Below, one piece after another: positions 18,297-29,470 of a stretch of 64,000 bases of DNA (position 1 is its first letter; every line of letters begins with the position of its first letter). Origin of the DNA: Mesorhizobium sp. ORS 3359. Its GTDB lineage: Bacteria; Pseudomonadota; Alphaproteobacteria; Rhizobiales; Rhizobiaceae. The translations under genes were made by a program, and so were the position numbers. The notes under the pieces are model-generated. The model was not told where the DNA came from. It saw nothing but the letters and a program-made list of their open reading frames with translations, and did no database searches. The stretch covers positions 85,703-149,702 of the forward strand of contig CCNC01000138.1 of the NCBI GenBank assembly GCA_000824845.1, given 5' to 3'.

Positions 18297-18500
18297 CTAG
18301 CGGCGCCACCAGCAGTATTTCGTCTTGTAGCGCACGACATGGCGGTGGCCGTGGCGCCAGACGACTCTTTTCTTCACCACGACGCGGCACACCTGCTTGT
18401 GGCCGTGCCAATGCCTGGCCATGGCCGGTTCAGGCGTCATGACCGCCATCGACCCGGCCAGGACGGCGGCTCCGGTCAGGGTAAGGAAGAATCTCTTCAT
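18297..18500 (-). CDS. Small secreted His/Arg-rich peptide
   Basis: A 67-residue protein with a signal peptide (MKRFFLTLTGAAVLAGSMAV, cleavage likely after AMA near residue 27). The mature part has many His and Arg residues plus two Cys: ARHWHGHKQVCRVVVKKRVV then WRHGHRHVVRYKTKYCWWRR. The ATG at 18500 is preceded by AGAGGAG at a spacing of about 11; a GTG at 18512 is too close to that site. Similar short basic HGH-rich periplasmic proteins occur in rhizobia; function unknown. Metal or polyanion binding is only a guess from composition. Confidence 0.7.
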   Translation of the reverse strand: MKRFFLTLTGAAVLAGSMAVMTPEPAMARHWHGHKQVCRVVVKKRVVWRHGHRHVVRYKTKYCWWRR

Positions 18501-18661
18501 GGGAATTCGCACTCCTCTGCTCCAGTCCCTTCATCATTTGCTGGGCGTCTGGATCCGAAGACGCCGCCCTATGCCGCCGGCGTGCAACTTTCCGCCACAG
18601 CCAACGCCGCATGCAACGCAGGGATGATATCGAGTTGCCGTCGGCGTCGCCAGCCACAAGC

Positions 18662-18690
18662 TTGACAGCGGTTAAATCTGTGTTTAACAG
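18662..18690 (+). promoter_or_regulatory. Candidate promoter upstream of rpsD
   Basis: TTGACA (18662-18667), a 17-bp spacer and TAACAG (18685-18690). The -35 is perfect and the -10 weak. Transcription would start near 18697, directly at the hairpin below, and run into rpsD. Confidence 0.4.
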
Positions 18691-18699
18691 GCCCATCAA

Positions 18700-18730
18700 C
18701 ACCGGGTGGCGACGCCCGGTGGTTTCTTTT
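18700..18730 (+). terminator. Terminator-like hairpin in the rpsD leader
   Basis: CACCGGG (18700-18706) pairs with CCCGGTG (18715-18721); the run GTTTCTTTT follows. Sitting just after a promoter and 135 bp before rpsD, it could be an attenuator or leader structure rather than the end of an upstream gene, since no plus-strand gene lies immediately upstream. Confidence 0.45.
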
Positions 18731-18864
18731 GACGTGTCCCGTGGGTTTTCCGTCGCTTTGCGTGGGAAACCCTGTCAGGTCTCGAAAACGGAGGCCAGAG
18801 GAGGGCGCGTTTCCTTCGCCCGGAGCCATGGGGTTGCGGGTATATTGTTTTGAAAGGGAATGCG

Positions 18865-19482
18865 ATGAGCAAGCGCGAATCCGCGAAATACAAGATCGAC
18901 CGCCGTCTCGGCGAAAACATCTGGGGCCGCCCGAAGTCCCCGGTCAACAAGCGTGAATACGGCCCCGGCCAGCATGGTCAGCGCCGCAAGGGCAAGCTTT
19001 CCGACTTCGGCCTGCAGCTGCGCGCCAAGCAGAAGCTGAAGGGTCACTACGGCGACGTTTCGGAAAAGCAGTTCCGCAAGGTCTATGAAGAGGCCAACCG
19101 CCGCAAGGGCGATACCTCCGAGAACCTGATCGGCCTGCTGGAGTCGCGCCTCGACGCGATCGTCTATCGCGCCAAGTTCGTGCCGACCATCTTCGCCGCC
19201 CGCCAGTTCGTCAACCACGGCCACGTCAACGTCAACGGCAAGCGCACCAACATCGGTTCGTATCGCTGCAAGCCGGGCGACGTCATCGAGGTCCGCGAGA
19301 AGTCGAAGCAGCTCGTGATCGTGCTGGAATCGGTCGCTCTCGCCGAGCGCGACGTGCCGGACTATATCGAAGCCGACCACAACAAGATGACCGCGACCTT
19401 CGCGCGCGTTCCGGGCCTGTCGGACGTTCCGTTCGCAGTGCAGATGGAACCGAACCTGGTCGTCGAATTCTACTCGCGCTGA
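18865..19482 (+). CDS. rpsD: 30S ribosomal protein S4
   Basis: A 205-residue S4, primary 16S rRNA-binding protein of the small subunit body. The N-terminus [20 protein letters not shown] is typical, followed by [20 protein letters not shown]. The S4 RNA-binding domain is at [11 protein letters not shown] through [20 protein letters not shown] (about residues 94-146). AAGGGAATGCG precedes the ATG at 18865. As in other alphaproteobacteria it stands alone rather than in the alpha operon. A strong terminator follows. Confidence 0.98.
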   Translation: MSKRESAKYKIDRRLGENIWGRPKSPVNKREYGPGQHGQRRKGKLSDFGLQLRAKQKLKGHYGDVSEKQFRKVYEEANRRKGDTSENLIGLLESRLDAIVYRAKFVPTIFAARQFVNHGHVNVNGKRTNIGSYRCKPGDVIEVREKSKQLVIVLESVALAERDVPDYIEADHNKMTATFARVPGLSDVPFAVQMEPNLVVEFYSR

Positions 19483-19507
19483 TCGATATCAATCAGCCGC
19501 AACATCC

Positions 19508-19536
19508 AAGGCCGCCCTCGAGGCGGCCTTTTCTTT
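19508..19536 (+). terminator. Rho-independent terminator after rpsD
   Basis: Perfect 9-bp stem AAGGCCGCC (19508-19516) with GGCGGCCTT (19522-19530), 5-base loop, then TTCTTT. Confidence 0.88.
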
Positions 19537-19588
19537 GTTCGCTATGTCCGGTAAGCCGTGCGCCAACAGGACCCGTGGGCACCAGCGC

Positions 19589-20485
19589 ATGAACATGCTG
19601 CCAGATGTGAAATCTCTTGAGCCGATCGATGATGAGACCGATGGCGGTTTCCACCCACTGTTTCGCGACGTGCCGTCCTCGGTCGAATTCAACAAGCTTC
19701 GCAAGCGGCTGTTGAGGCTCACCCGTCAGGCGATCGAGGATTTCGCCATGGTGAGGCCCGGCGAACGCTGGCTGGTGGCGCTTTCGGGCGGCAAGGATTC
19801 CTACGGCCTGCTGGCGCTTTTGCTCGACCTCAAATGGCGCGGGCTGCTGCCTGTCGATCTGCTCGCCTGCAATCTCGACCAGGGGCAGCCGAATTTCCCA
19901 AAACACATCCTGCCCGATTATCTCAACGCCAACGGCATCGCCCACCGCATCGAATACCAGGACACCTATTCGGTAGTGACCGACAAATTGCCCGAGGGCA
20001 GCACCTATTGCTCGCTCTGCTCGCGGCTGCGGCGCGGCCATCTCTACCGCATCGCGCGCGAGGAGGGGTGTTCGGCGCTGGTGCTTGGCCATCACCGCGA
20101 GGACATACTCGAGACCTTCTTCATGAACCTGTTCCATGGCGGGCGTCTCGCCGCCATGCCGCCCAAGCTTCTCAATGACGAGGGCGACGTCATGGTGCTG
20201 CGGCCGCTCGCCTATGGCGCCGAGGCCGACCTCGAGAAATTCGCCAACGCGATGAAATTCCCGATCATCCCGTGCGATTTGTGCGGCAGCCAGGAAGGGC
20301 TGCAGCGCAACGCCATGAAGGCGATGCTCGACGACATCGAGAAGCGCATGCCGGGCCGCAAGGACACGATGATCCGCGCCATGACCAATGTAAGGCCCTC
20401 GCATCTCCTGGACAGGAAGCTGTTCGACTTCGCCGCGCTCGACGCGCACCTCACCACAGGGCAAGACATTTCCGATGACATTTGA
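19589..20485 (+). CDS. ttcA: tRNA 2-thiocytidine synthetase TtcA
   Basis: A 298-residue protein that thiolates C32 of tRNA. The ATP-binding PP-loop is SGGKDS (residues 66-71). The Fe-S ligand pairs are CSLC (about 141-144) and CDLC (about 229-232), both required in Ttc[21 protein letters not shown] is also conserved. The open frame extends back to 19535, but that part lies at the rpsD terminator, so the ATG at 19589 is preferred. It overlaps the next gene by 11 bp. Confidence 0.93.
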   Translation: MNMLPDVKSLEPIDDETDGGFHPLFRDVPSSVEFNKLRKRLLRLTRQAIEDFAMVRPGERWLVALSGGKDSYGLLALLLDLKWRGLLPVDLLACNLDQGQPNFPKHILPDYLNANGIAHRIEYQDTYSVVTDKLPEGSTYCSLCSRLRRGHLYRIAREEGCSALVLGHHREDILETFFMNLFHGGRLAAMPPKLLNDEGDVMVLRPLAYGAEADLEKFANAMKFPIIPCDLCGSQEGLQRNAMKAMLDDIEKRMPGRKDTMIRAMTNVRPSHLLDRKLFDFAALDAHLTTGQDISDDI

Positions 20486-21302
20486 CGACCGCGCGATCGA
20501 CTGGCTGGCCGACCTTCTTGCCGATGCAGCCAGGGTTGAAATCATGCCGCGTTTCCGGCGGCTGGGCGAGGGCGAAGTGCGCCAGAAGACGTCCGCTGCC
20601 GACCTCGTCACCGAGGCGGACGTCAACGCCGAGAGGCTGATCACCGGCCGGCTGCGCGAGCGCTATCCAGACGCCATGGTGGTCGGCGAGGAGGCCTGCT
20701 CCGACAATCCGGCGCTGCTGTCGGGCCTTGGCGATGCCGCGCTTGCCTTCGTCATCGATCCGGTCGACGGCACTTTCAACTTCGCCTCCGGCGTGCCGCT
20801 GTTCGGCGTCATGGCCGGGGTCGTCGTCAACGGCGAGACCGTCGCCGGCATCATCCACGATCCGGTCGGCAAGGACTGGCTGATCGGCGCCAAGGGCGCC
20901 GGCAGCCATATCCGCCATGCGCATGGCGCGCTGGAGAAGGTCCGCGCCGCGGCGCCGGTACCGATGTCGCAGATGACCGGCGCCGTTTCCTGGCAGTTCC
21001 TCGAAGAGCCTGAGCGCTCGCGGCTCGCCCGCAATCAGACCAAGACGCTGTCGCAATTCGCCTATCGCTGCGCGGCGCATGAATACCGGCTGCTTGCGAG
21101 CGGTCACGCGCATTTCGTGCTCTACAACAAGCTGATGCCATGGGATCATCTGGCGGGCGCGCTGATCCATCAGGAAGCCGGCGGCCATGTCGCGCGCGTC
21201 GACGGCAGCGCCTACCTGCCGTCGCATGTCGACGGCGGCCTGCTGGTCGCGCCGGACAGGCAAAGCTGGGACGAGTTGCGCCGCGAGCTCTGGGCCGAAT
21301 AG
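20475..21302 (+). CDS. Inositol-monophosphatase-family phosphatase
   Basis: A 275-residue Mg-dependent phosphatase. Motif A is [10 protein letters not shown] (about residues 94-103), motif B is [15 protein letters not shown] (about 222-236), and GEEA precedes them. Members include inositol phosphatase (SuhB), histidinol-phosphatase (HisN) and 3'-phosphoadenosine phosphatase (CysQ). The sequence does not decide among them. The start overlaps the ttcA end by 11 bp, implying coupled translation with a tRNA thiolation enzyme. Confidence 0.85.
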   Translation: MTFDDRAIDWLADLLADAARVEIMPRFRRLGEGEVRQKTSAADLVTEADVNAERLITGRLRERYPDAMVVGEEACSDNPALLSGLGDAALAFVIDPVDGTFNFASGVPLFGVMAGVVVNGETVAGIIHDPVGKDWLIGAKGAGSHIRHAHGALEKVRAAAPVPMSQMTGAVSWQFLEEPERSRLARNQTKTLSQFAYRCAAHEYRLLASGHAHFVLYNKLMPWDHLAGALIHQEAGGHVARVDGSAYLPSHVDGGLLVAPDRQSWDELRRELWAE

Positions 21303-21347
21303 GAACAAACCTCGCCCCGGCCGGGCAACCGCCAGCCAGACAGCTAC

Positions 21348-22616
21348 CTAGTGCAGATCGGTGACGTGCCCCGAAACAGGGGGATTGTGGGGCTGGAACA
21401 TCCTGCCCCGCTCAGCGATCAGGATCATCAGCAAGGCCGCGACCGAAACGCTGCAGAAGCCTGCGGCCAGAGGCGTGACCGTGCCGTTGTAGGCCTGGCC
21501 GATCGCCGCGCCGATCAGGGCGCCGAGAAAAGTCTGCATGAAGCCAAGGATGGATGCCGCCGTGCCGGCGAGCTCGCCGAGCGGCTCCATGGCGAGAGCG
21601 TTGAAATTCGCGCCCAGTCCGCCGAACGGCAGCATCGCGCCGGCAAAGAAGGTGATGAAGAGCCAGAGCGGCATCTGCATCTCCAACGAAACGACCAGCC
21701 AGGCAAGGCTGATGCACAGGAAGATGAGCAGCGCGCCTTGCGACAGACGGCGCATTCCGATCTGTCCGACCAGCCGCGAATTCAGATAATTGGAGAAGGC
21801 AAGCACGGCGGCAACACCGGCAAAAATCAGCGGGAACAATTCGCCGACATGGAAGATGTCGATGTAGATCTGCTGCGCCGAGCTGATGAAGCCGAACATC
21901 GCGGCGAAGATGAAGGTGCTGGCGAAGGCATAGCAAAGCGTGAGCCGGTTGGTGAGCACGATGCGGAAGCCGCCGACGATTGAGCTTACCGTGAGCGGCC
22001 GGCGATATTCCGCATGCAGCGTCTCCGGCAGGCGCAGCAGAGCCCAGGTCGAAACGATCAGCGCGCCGATGGCCATGGTCACGAAAATCCAGTGCCAGGT
22101 GGCGAACAGCATGACGAACTGGCCGATGCCGGGCGCGATGACGGGGATGGCCATGAACACCATGAAGATCAGCGACATCACTTCGGCCATACGCCGGCCT
22201 TCGAACGTGTCGCGCACGATCGAGACGGCGATGACGCGGGTTGCGGCCGCGCCGATGCCCTGGATAAGACGGCAGGTCAGCAACAAAGCGAAACTGGGCG
22301 CTATGGCGGCGGCAGCCGCGGCCACGACATAGACTGCCAAGCCAAAGACCAGCGGCGCGCGGCGTCCAAAGCGATCCGATATGGGGCCGAACAAGAGCTG
22401 TCCGCCGCCGAAGCCCAGCATATAGGCGGTGATGACATATTGGCGGTGGTTCTCGCTCTCGACGCCAAGCGAGGCGCCGATCTGCTGCAGCGCCGGCAAC
22501 ATGATGTCGATGGCCAGGGAGTTGAGCGCCATCAACGCTGCGCACAGCGCGATGAATTCCCAGCGCGGAATGGGCAAGCTGCTTGCCCGTTGCGACGCTT
22601 CTACCTGCTTGTCCAC
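21348..22616 (-). CDS. MFS drug efflux transporter, Bcr/CflA family
   Basis: A 422-residue 12-TM major facilitator. Motif A is in FGPISDRFGRRAPLVFGLAV between TM2 and TM3, and motif C-like GIGAAATRVIAVSIVRDTFEGR follows. LNSLAIDIMLPALQQIG in TM1 is a signature of Bcr/CflA drug:H+ antiporters. It is convergent with the phosphatase gene. No regulator is adjacent. The drug substrate cannot be inferred. Confidence 0.9.
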   Translation of the reverse strand: MDKQVEASQRASSLPIPRWEFIALCAALMALNSLAIDIMLPALQQIGASLGVESENHRQYVITAYMLGFGGGQLLFGPISDRFGRRAPLVFGLAVYVVAAAAAAIAPSFALLLTCRLIQGIGAAATRVIAVSIVRDTFEGRRMAEVMSLIFMVFMAIPVIAPGIGQFVMLFATWHWIFVTMAIGALIVSTWALLRLPETLHAEYRRPLTVSSIVGGFRIVLTNRLTLCYAFASTFIFAAMFGFISSAQQIYIDIFHVGELFPLIFAGVAAVLAFSNYLNSRLVGQIGMRRLSQGALLIFLCISLAWLVVSLEMQMPLWLFITFFAGAMLPFGGLGANFNALAMEPLGELAGTAASILGFMQTFLGALIGAAIGQAYNGTVTPLAAGFCSVSVAALLMILIAERGRMFQPHNPPVSGHVTDLH

Positions 22617-22771
22617 GGCAAAGTCCGATCTTTCAACGAACTAGCGCCGGCTGGCCAGCGCGCTGGTTCGTCTCATCCCCGAGATGCGGGTTCATAATTG
22701 CCGAGGTGGGGGCAGCCCCGGGCGATGCTGCCGGCCGGAGGGTCAGCCTCCGCGCCGCGAGCAAAATTGAT

Positions 22772-23107
22772 TCAGGCTGCGCCTTTGACGCTGACGCCCT
22801 TTTCGACCAGGAAGTCCTGCAACTCGCCGGCCTGGAACATCTCACGCACGATGTCGCAACCGCCGACGAATTCACCCTTCACATAGAGCTGCGGGATGGT
22901 CGGCCAGTTGGAATAGTCCTTGATGCCCTGGCGCAGTTCGGCCGAGTCGAGCACGTTCACGCCTTTGTAGTCGGCCCCGATGTAGTCGAGGATCTGCACC
23001 ACTTGGCCGGAAAAGCCGCATTGCGGGAAGCCCGGGGTGCCCTTCATGAAGAGCACGACGTCGTTGCTCTTCACTTCATTGTCGATGTAGTCGCTGATGC
23101 CGGTCAT
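22772..23107 (-). CDS. grxD: Monothiol glutaredoxin, Grx4 type
   Basis: A 111-residue monothiol glutaredoxin carrying the CGFS active site (Cys30 in [12 protein letters not shown]). [20 protein letters not shown] provides the cis-proline and glutathione contacts. CGFS glutaredoxins bind a [2Fe-2S] cluster with glutathione and partner with BolA. The start [20 protein letters not shown] at 23107 matches family length; the frame runs on to 23239 without a better start. bolA lies 151 bp upstream on the same strand. Confidence 0.95.
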   Translation of the reverse strand: MTGISDYIDNEVKSNDVVLFMKGTPGFPQCGFSGQVVQILDYIGADYKGVNVLDSAELRQGIKDYSNWPTIPQLYVKGEFVGGCDIVREMFQAGELQDFLVEKGVSVKGAA

Positions 23108-23258
23108 GGACAATCCTTTCACGCCTGTGGGAGTCAGGCTCGAAGCATCTCCATCAAATAAACCCATAGGGTGGCTGAAACAAGACGTTAGCCGCGACGG
23201 TACTTGAATGGCGCAAGGGATAACGCGATTTTGGGCCAAGCCCTAAGGGCGATATCGC

Positions 23259-23492
23259 TCAGTCCGGGACGCTGGTCTGCAGCGCCAGCGCGTGCAGCAC
23301 CCCGCCCATCTTGCCCTTCAGCGCGTCATAGACCATTTGGTGCTGCTGGACGCGGCTTTTGCCGCGGAAGCTTTCGGCCACCACTTCGGCCGCGTAGTGG
23401 TCGCCGTCGCCGGCGAGGTCGCGGATCGTCACCCTGGCGTCCGGAATGCCTTCCTTGATCAGTTTTTCGATGTCGTGGGCATCCATTGCCAT
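23259..23492 (-). CDS. bolA: BolA-family protein
   Basis: A 77-residue BolA-like protein, partner of CGFS glutaredoxins in iron-sulfur trafficking. Recognisable segments are IEKLIKEGIPDARVTIRDLA, HYAAEVVAESFRGKSRVQQH with the conserved His pair region, and MVYDALKGKMGGVLHALAL. The ATG at 23492 (MAMDAHD) or 23486 is the start; the longer frame begins outside the domain. Co-directional with grxD downstream. Confidence 0.92.
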   Translation of the reverse strand: MAMDAHDIEKLIKEGIPDARVTIRDLAGDGDHYAAEVVAESFRGKSRVQQHQMVYDALKGKMGGVLHALALQTSVPD

Positions 23493-23603
23493 GGCAAAAT
23501 CCTGTCTCGTGCGGGGGCAGCTAGGCAGCACCGGTATGATCTGACTCGCGAGCCTAAAGCCTTTCCGGCCCGGATTGAAGCCGTTCCGTCGGGTGATGCA
23601 GCC

Positions 23604-24124
23604 TTAGGAATTGTCCTGGCTCGGATGAACCACGCCGTCTTCGGTAGTGTCATCGCGGGTCGAATAGGCGCGGCCGAGGCTGAAGGTCAGTATATAGAGC
23701 GGGATGTTGATCAGCAGGCCGACGATCGGAAGATAGCTCGTCATTCGCCAGGCGGACGAGAAGAAGGGTTGGCCATAGCCGTCGCAGACCAGGGACGAGC
23801 CGTAGTCCCAAGTCGCTCCGATGATCGCGGCAACGATGAAGAGCTTGATGCAAGTCGCGATCTGCCGTGCTCGCGCCGGCTCCGGCGCGAGCCTGTCCCA
23901 CAGCACCAGGCAGACGACCGGCACCGCGTAGATCAGGGTCTGCACGACGAGCATCGGCAAAGCGGCATTGGCCGCGGCCAGGAACTCGTCGCGGGTTTCC
24001 AGCCGTGCACACACCTCGCTCGAGGTGGTCGACAGCAACAAGAAAACGAACGGGCCGAGGAACCAGAAGAAGAACAGCGAAGGCCAGAAGACAACTGCGA
24101 TCAGCGCCCTGGCGGTCAGCCTGG

Positions 24125-24128
<4 letters not shown>
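23604..24128 (-). CDS. Four-TM membrane protein overlapping purL
   Basis: A 174-residue hydrophobic protein with about four membrane segments (residues 9-33, 56-80, 92-110 and 134-154) separated by short loops. It contains three Cys ([24 protein letters not shown]). The start is a TTG at 24128 overlapping the purL TGA, so it is probably translated by coupling to purL; no family was recognised. It ends about 110 bp before bolA. Confidence 0.68.
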
Positions 24129-26356
<2,228 letters not shown>

Positions 26357-26503
26357 GAGCGGCGATTTTTGTCCGTGGGAGAGGGGAGGTTCTTCGAGTC
26401 TCCTCTTATCGCAAGCTTTCGCGCGATACACCCCCACCAGATAGGGAAAACGCCGGAAAACTGCCACTCCGTCGGTGCGTAGGTCGGGCCTTTCAGGGCA
26501 TGA

Positions 26504-27913
26504 TCAGGAAAAACTGTCGTAGCCGGCGCGGCCTTCGTCGAGCAGGCGGCGGATGACGGCGACGCCGCCGGCGACATCCTGGCTTTGCCGCGGTTGCGAG
26601 ACGCCGAAGCGTACGCCGTGAAAGACCTGCTCGGAGCGGCCGGCCTTGAACTCGTCCTCGTCGTCGATGAGCACGCCTTGCGCCAGGCAGGCGTTCTTGA
26701 AGGTGCCGGACAGCCACGGGTCGGGCAAGGTCAGCCAGACGAAGGGCATGTTGTCCCGCGCCTTGAAGTCGAAGCCCGCCAGCACATCGCGCACGATGGC
26801 GAGGCGGGTCTGGATTTCGGCAATGCAGCGCTTGCGGATATCGCTAGCCTGGCCCGACGTGACCAGCCTCGTGCCGACCTCGGCCAGCAGGAAGGGCAGG
26901 CCGCCGGTCATCATTTTGTGGGCGACGCGGATGCGATGGCGATAGGCCGGCGGGCAGGAAAGCCAGCCGCCGCGTACGCCGGCGGCGACCGACTTCGACA
27001 AGCCGCCGGCGACGATGGTGCGTTCCGGCGCATATTCGGCCAGCAACGGTGTTGGATCGTCGGTGAGCTCGCCGTAAAGGTCATCCTCGATCAGCGCGAC
27101 ATTGTACTCGCGCGCGATCCGAGCGATCGCTTGGCGCCGCTCCGCCGACAGCGTCACCAGCGTGGGGTTCTTCGCGGTCGGCATCAGGAACATGACCCTT
27201 GGATGTTTCTGTGCGCAGACGCGCTCGAAATCGTCTGGGTCGATGCCGTTGTCGTCGGTCGAGACCAGCGCGATACGGCGGCCGATCAGCCCGGCGCTGC
27301 GCGCGATCTGCGAATAGGTGAGGTGCTCGAAGACAACGTAGTCGCCGGGCATGGTCAGCGCCGCGATCGCCGCCATGACCGCGGCATGCGTGCCCAGCGT
27401 CGGCACGATCGAATCGGGCGAGGGGCGGAAGGCGTTGCGAGCCAGCCAGCGGCTGCCCGCCTCGTACCAGCGTTCGGGAAAATCACGCGTGTAGCTCGAG
27501 ATTTCGTGCGGGTGCTCCTGCGCCGTGCGTGCCAGGATGTCGGCGATCACCGCGCCCTGGCCGACATCGGGCGCGGCGGTGCTGTCGAAGCGCAGCTTGC
27601 CGCTCGGCGCGTCGATGGGGCGCGTACCTTGCAAGCCAGGTTCGACGTCGGGTTTCGGCGCCTCGGCGCGCTGGCCGAGCACATAGGTGCCGCGACCGAC
27701 CTCGCCGCTCACCAGACCGCGTTCACGCAGCAGCTGATAGGCCCTGCCGATGGTGCCGACAGTCGTGCCGATGTCATAGGCGAGATCGCGCTGCGGCGGC
27801 AGTTTTGCACCGGCATCGATGACGCCCTTGTCGATATCTGACTCAATGCTGTCGGCAAGGCGCTGATAGAGCGGGCCGGAGCCAGTGGAGAGGTCGGGGA
27901 GCCAACTTGTCAT
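26504..27913 (-). CDS. MocR-type regulator (GntR HTH fused to aminotransferase)
   Basis: A 469-residue MocR/PdxR-like protein. The N-terminal winged HTH has GAKLPPQRDLAYDIGTTVGT and IGRAYQLLRERGLVSGEVGR (about residues 36-75). The rest is a fold-type I PLP domain with the Schiff-base lysine in VAGGLSKSVAAGVRGGW. Such regulators sense PLP or amino compounds. It is divergent from a DUF1127 gene, and three related 8-9-bp motifs lie across the shared promoter (27914-28015), suggesting that it controls that gene and itself. The ligand is not known. Confidence 0.9.
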   Translation of the reverse strand: MTSWLPDLSTGSGPLYQRLADSIESDIDKGVIDAGAKLPPQRDLAYDIGTTVGTIGRAYQLLRERGLVSGEVGRGTYVLGQRAEAPKPDVEPGLQGTRPIDAPSGKLRFDSTAAPDVGQGAVIADILARTAQEHPHEISSYTRDFPERWYEAGSRWLARNAFRPSPDSIVPTLGTHAAVMAAIAALTMPGDYVVFEHLTYSQIARSAGLIGRRIALVSTDDNGIDPDDFERVCAQKHPRVMFLMPTAKNPTLVTLSAERRQAIARIAREYNVALIEDDLYGELTDDPTPLLAEYAPERTIVAGGLSKSVAAGVRGGWLSCPPAYRHRIRVAHKMMTGGLPFLLAEVGTRLVTSGQASDIRKRCIAEIQTRLAIVRDVLAGFDFKARDNMPFVWLTLPDPWLSGTFKNACLAQGVLIDDEDEFKAGRSEQVFHGVRFGVSQPRQSQDVAGGVAVIRRLLDEGRAGYDSFS

Positions 27914-28015
27914 GGTGACAATTTTCTATATTGCACCGCGGGAAGAGTCAATCCATATCGAACCCGCGATTGGAAAGGTACAATCGAGACAAGGCAGAAC
28001 CACAATGGATACAAT
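27914..28015 (+). promoter_or_regulatory. Candidate MocR operator with three repeated motifs
   Basis: GGTGACAAT (27914-27922), GGTACAAT (27977-27984) and GGATACAAT (28007-28015) repeat in the same direction across the divergent promoter. The third covers the DUF1127 start codon. MocR regulators usually bind direct repeats in such regions; assignment to this MocR is inference. Confidence 0.4.
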
Positions 28016-28253
28016 TGACACAATTCGCTACGCTCGCCCAGCTTTTGGGGCGCAGGCCGAGCCCTTGGCCCATCGCGGCTTCGTCGGCCGCATGGTGGTT
28101 GTGCTCCGTTCCATCGCCAGGCAGATCGACCGCATGCTCGAGCGTCGGCGCGGCCGCCTCGCACTGCTTGAGATGACGGACGAGCAGCTCAAGGACATCG
28201 GCATCTCGCGCTGCGACGCCCATCGCGAAGGCATCAGGTCGTTATGGGAGTGA
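28005..28253 (+). CDS. DUF1127 micro-protein
   Basis: An 82-residue protein whose C-terminal half is the Arg-rich DUF1127 domain: RRRGRLALLEMTDEQLKDIG then ISRCDAHREG. DUF1127 proteins in related bacteria affect phosphate, carbon and RNA metabolism. The first 35 residues (MDTIDTIRYARPAFGAQAEP) are variable. It is divergent from the MocR gene with a 91-bp gap, and an operator-like repeat overlaps its start codon. Repeat element B3 begins 6 bp past its stop and may terminate transcription. Confidence 0.85.
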   Translation: MDTIDTIRYARPAFGAQAEPLAHRGFVGRMVVVLRSIARQIDRMLERRRGRLALLEMTDEQLKDIGISRCDAHREGIRSLWE

Positions 28254-28258
28254 TGATC

Positions 28259-28352
28259 TAGTGCGTTTCACAGAAACGGTGAAACGCACTATCTCCTTGT
28301 TTTTGCGTAATTCCGGACGGAAAACCGCTCACACTTTCCTGGAATTGCTCTA
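28259..28352 (+). repeat. Composite repeat B, full-length copy B3
   Basis: Left half: perfect 13-bp inverted repeat TAGTGCGTTTCAC (28259-28271) and GTGAAACGCACTA (28279-28291). Linker CTCCTTGTTTTT. Right half: GCGTAATTCCGGACGGAAAA, then CCGCTCACACTTTCC and TGGAATTGCTCTA. The right half equals copies B1 and B2. It spans the space between the DUF1127 and Pr6Pr gene ends, overlapping the last bases of the latter. Confidence 0.88.
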
Positions 28353-29012
28353 TCGGCGGCCCGATTGGACGCGGGTTCCGGGTTTCCCCCGCAGCCCGCC
28401 GATGCCGTGATCGATCAGCACGGCAAGGACGCTCAATCCGACGAACAGCGCCGTGACGCCCACTGCCGAAACGGCAACGCTGGCCGCGCCGTTCCTGGCG
28501 ACGTCGAGGAACGGATAAGGTACTTCGCCGGCGAAGGGCGCGCGGATCAGCGCGTAGCCGAGATAGGTGAGCGGATAGATCATCCACCAGGAGATATCGC
28601 GCCAGCGCGTCGAGCCATCCGCGCCGGCAATGAGCCACCACAGCACGAAGATCAGCGGCGTGACATAGTGCAGCAGGATGTCGCAAAGCAGGAACAGGCC
28701 CTGTGGTTGCCAAAGCCCTGCCAGCACGGTCGCGTAGACAATGAAAACCAGCGTGATGGACACCGCCACGCCGGTTCGCATCCGCTGCCCTGCGAAGGCC
28801 GGAAACCAGGCATAGCCGGTGGGCGACAGCAGCGAAGCATGCACCATGACGGCGGCGATGTTGGTCAAGATGGTGAAGAAGCTGAGAAGAAAGACAATCG
28901 AGCCTAGCAGGCTGCGCCCGGCCGCCATCGATGCCGGTATGGTGATGGCGGCTTGCAGGACAAGCGCAATCAGCCCGATGACCAGTCCCGCCATCTGCAG
29001 GAACCGGCCCAT
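28350..29012 (-). CDS. Pr6Pr-family membrane protein
   Basis: A 220-residue six-TM protein of the Pr6Pr (FAR-17a/AIG1-like) family. TM segments lie at about residues 7-27, 37-58, 80-98, 105-127, 140-156 and 180-202. LLCDILLHYVTPLIFVLWWL and WMIYPLTYLGYALIRAPFAG are the recognisable family motifs, with the intramembrane His. The AIG1/ADTRP branch contains lipid hydrolases, but the bacterial function is not established. It lies downstream of a lipoprotein gene and purQ on the same strand. Confidence 0.82.
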   Translation of the reverse strand: MGRFLQMAGLVIGLIALVLQAAITIPASMAAGRSLLGSIVFLLSFFTILTNIAAVMVHASLLSPTGYAWFPAFAGQRMRTGVAVSITLVFIVYATVLAGLWQPQGLFLLCDILLHYVTPLIFVLWWLIAGADGSTRWRDISWWMIYPLTYLGYALIRAPFAGEVPYPFLDVARNGAASVAVSAVGVTALFVGLSVLAVLIDHGIGGLRGKPGTRVQSGRR

Positions 29013-29019
29013 CGCAGGG

Positions 29020-29430
29020 TCACGCGGCAGCCGCGCAGGACGGGTTTCCGGCCTGCCAGCGGGCGATGTCGGAACCGATGCGGGCGCCGAGCGGCTCGTT
29101 CATCAGCGGCCCGAACACATCGACGCGGCTGGAATTGCCCTGCGCCTGCACGACCAGCAGCGGCTTGCCGCCATAATGCTTGGCGGGCACCAGCAGGAAG
29201 CGGGGCGTGCCGCTGTAGGAATTGAGCTCATTGGCCATCTGGTATGGTTTGAAGGCCGGGTCCTTGCTGGCGATCCAGCATTTATGCGCCGCGATGGCGA
29301 CCTGTTCCATGGCAAGCAGCGAGGCGCTTTTGCCCAAGGGAACCGGCGTCGTCTTGGGGCTGGACTGGCAGGAAGCCAAGGCGAGCCCGGCGGCGGCCAG
29401 GAGAGCAAGGCGAGCGATCGTCGGTCTCAT
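29020..29430 (-). CDS. Small lipoprotein of unknown function
   Basis: A 136-residue protein with a lipoprotein signal peptide: MRPTIARLALLAAAGLALAS followed by Cys21 (lipobox LALAS-C). The mature part contains LLAMEQVAIAAHKCWIASKD and RFLLVPAKHYGGKPLLVVQA, ending in SCAAAA. I do not recognise the domain. The ATG at 29430 was chosen because it gives the signal peptide. It is 40 bp downstream of purQ and 7 bp upstream of the Pr6Pr gene, possibly part of the purine transcript. Confidence 0.75.
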   Translation of the reverse strand: MRPTIARLALLAAAGLALASCQSSPKTTPVPLGKSASLLAMEQVAIAAHKCWIASKDPAFKPYQMANELNSYSGTPRFLLVPAKHYGGKPLLVVQAQGNSSRVDVFGPLMNEPLGARIGSDIARWQAGNPSCAAAA

Positions 29431-29470
29431 GGTCAGTCCGCCCCCGCGTTCCGATAGCATTCTTAAAGGA

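Larger units (their letters stand above)
18513..18864. other. Intergenic region upstream of rpsD
   Basis: A 352-bp gap. The left end holds the promoter of the His-rich peptide (minus). The middle carries a TTGACA-type promoter and a terminator-like hairpin on the plus strand (separate entries). The last 130 bp contain no convincing gene; GGGTATATTGTTTTG just before rpsD is the only AT-rich stretch. Confidence 0.55.
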
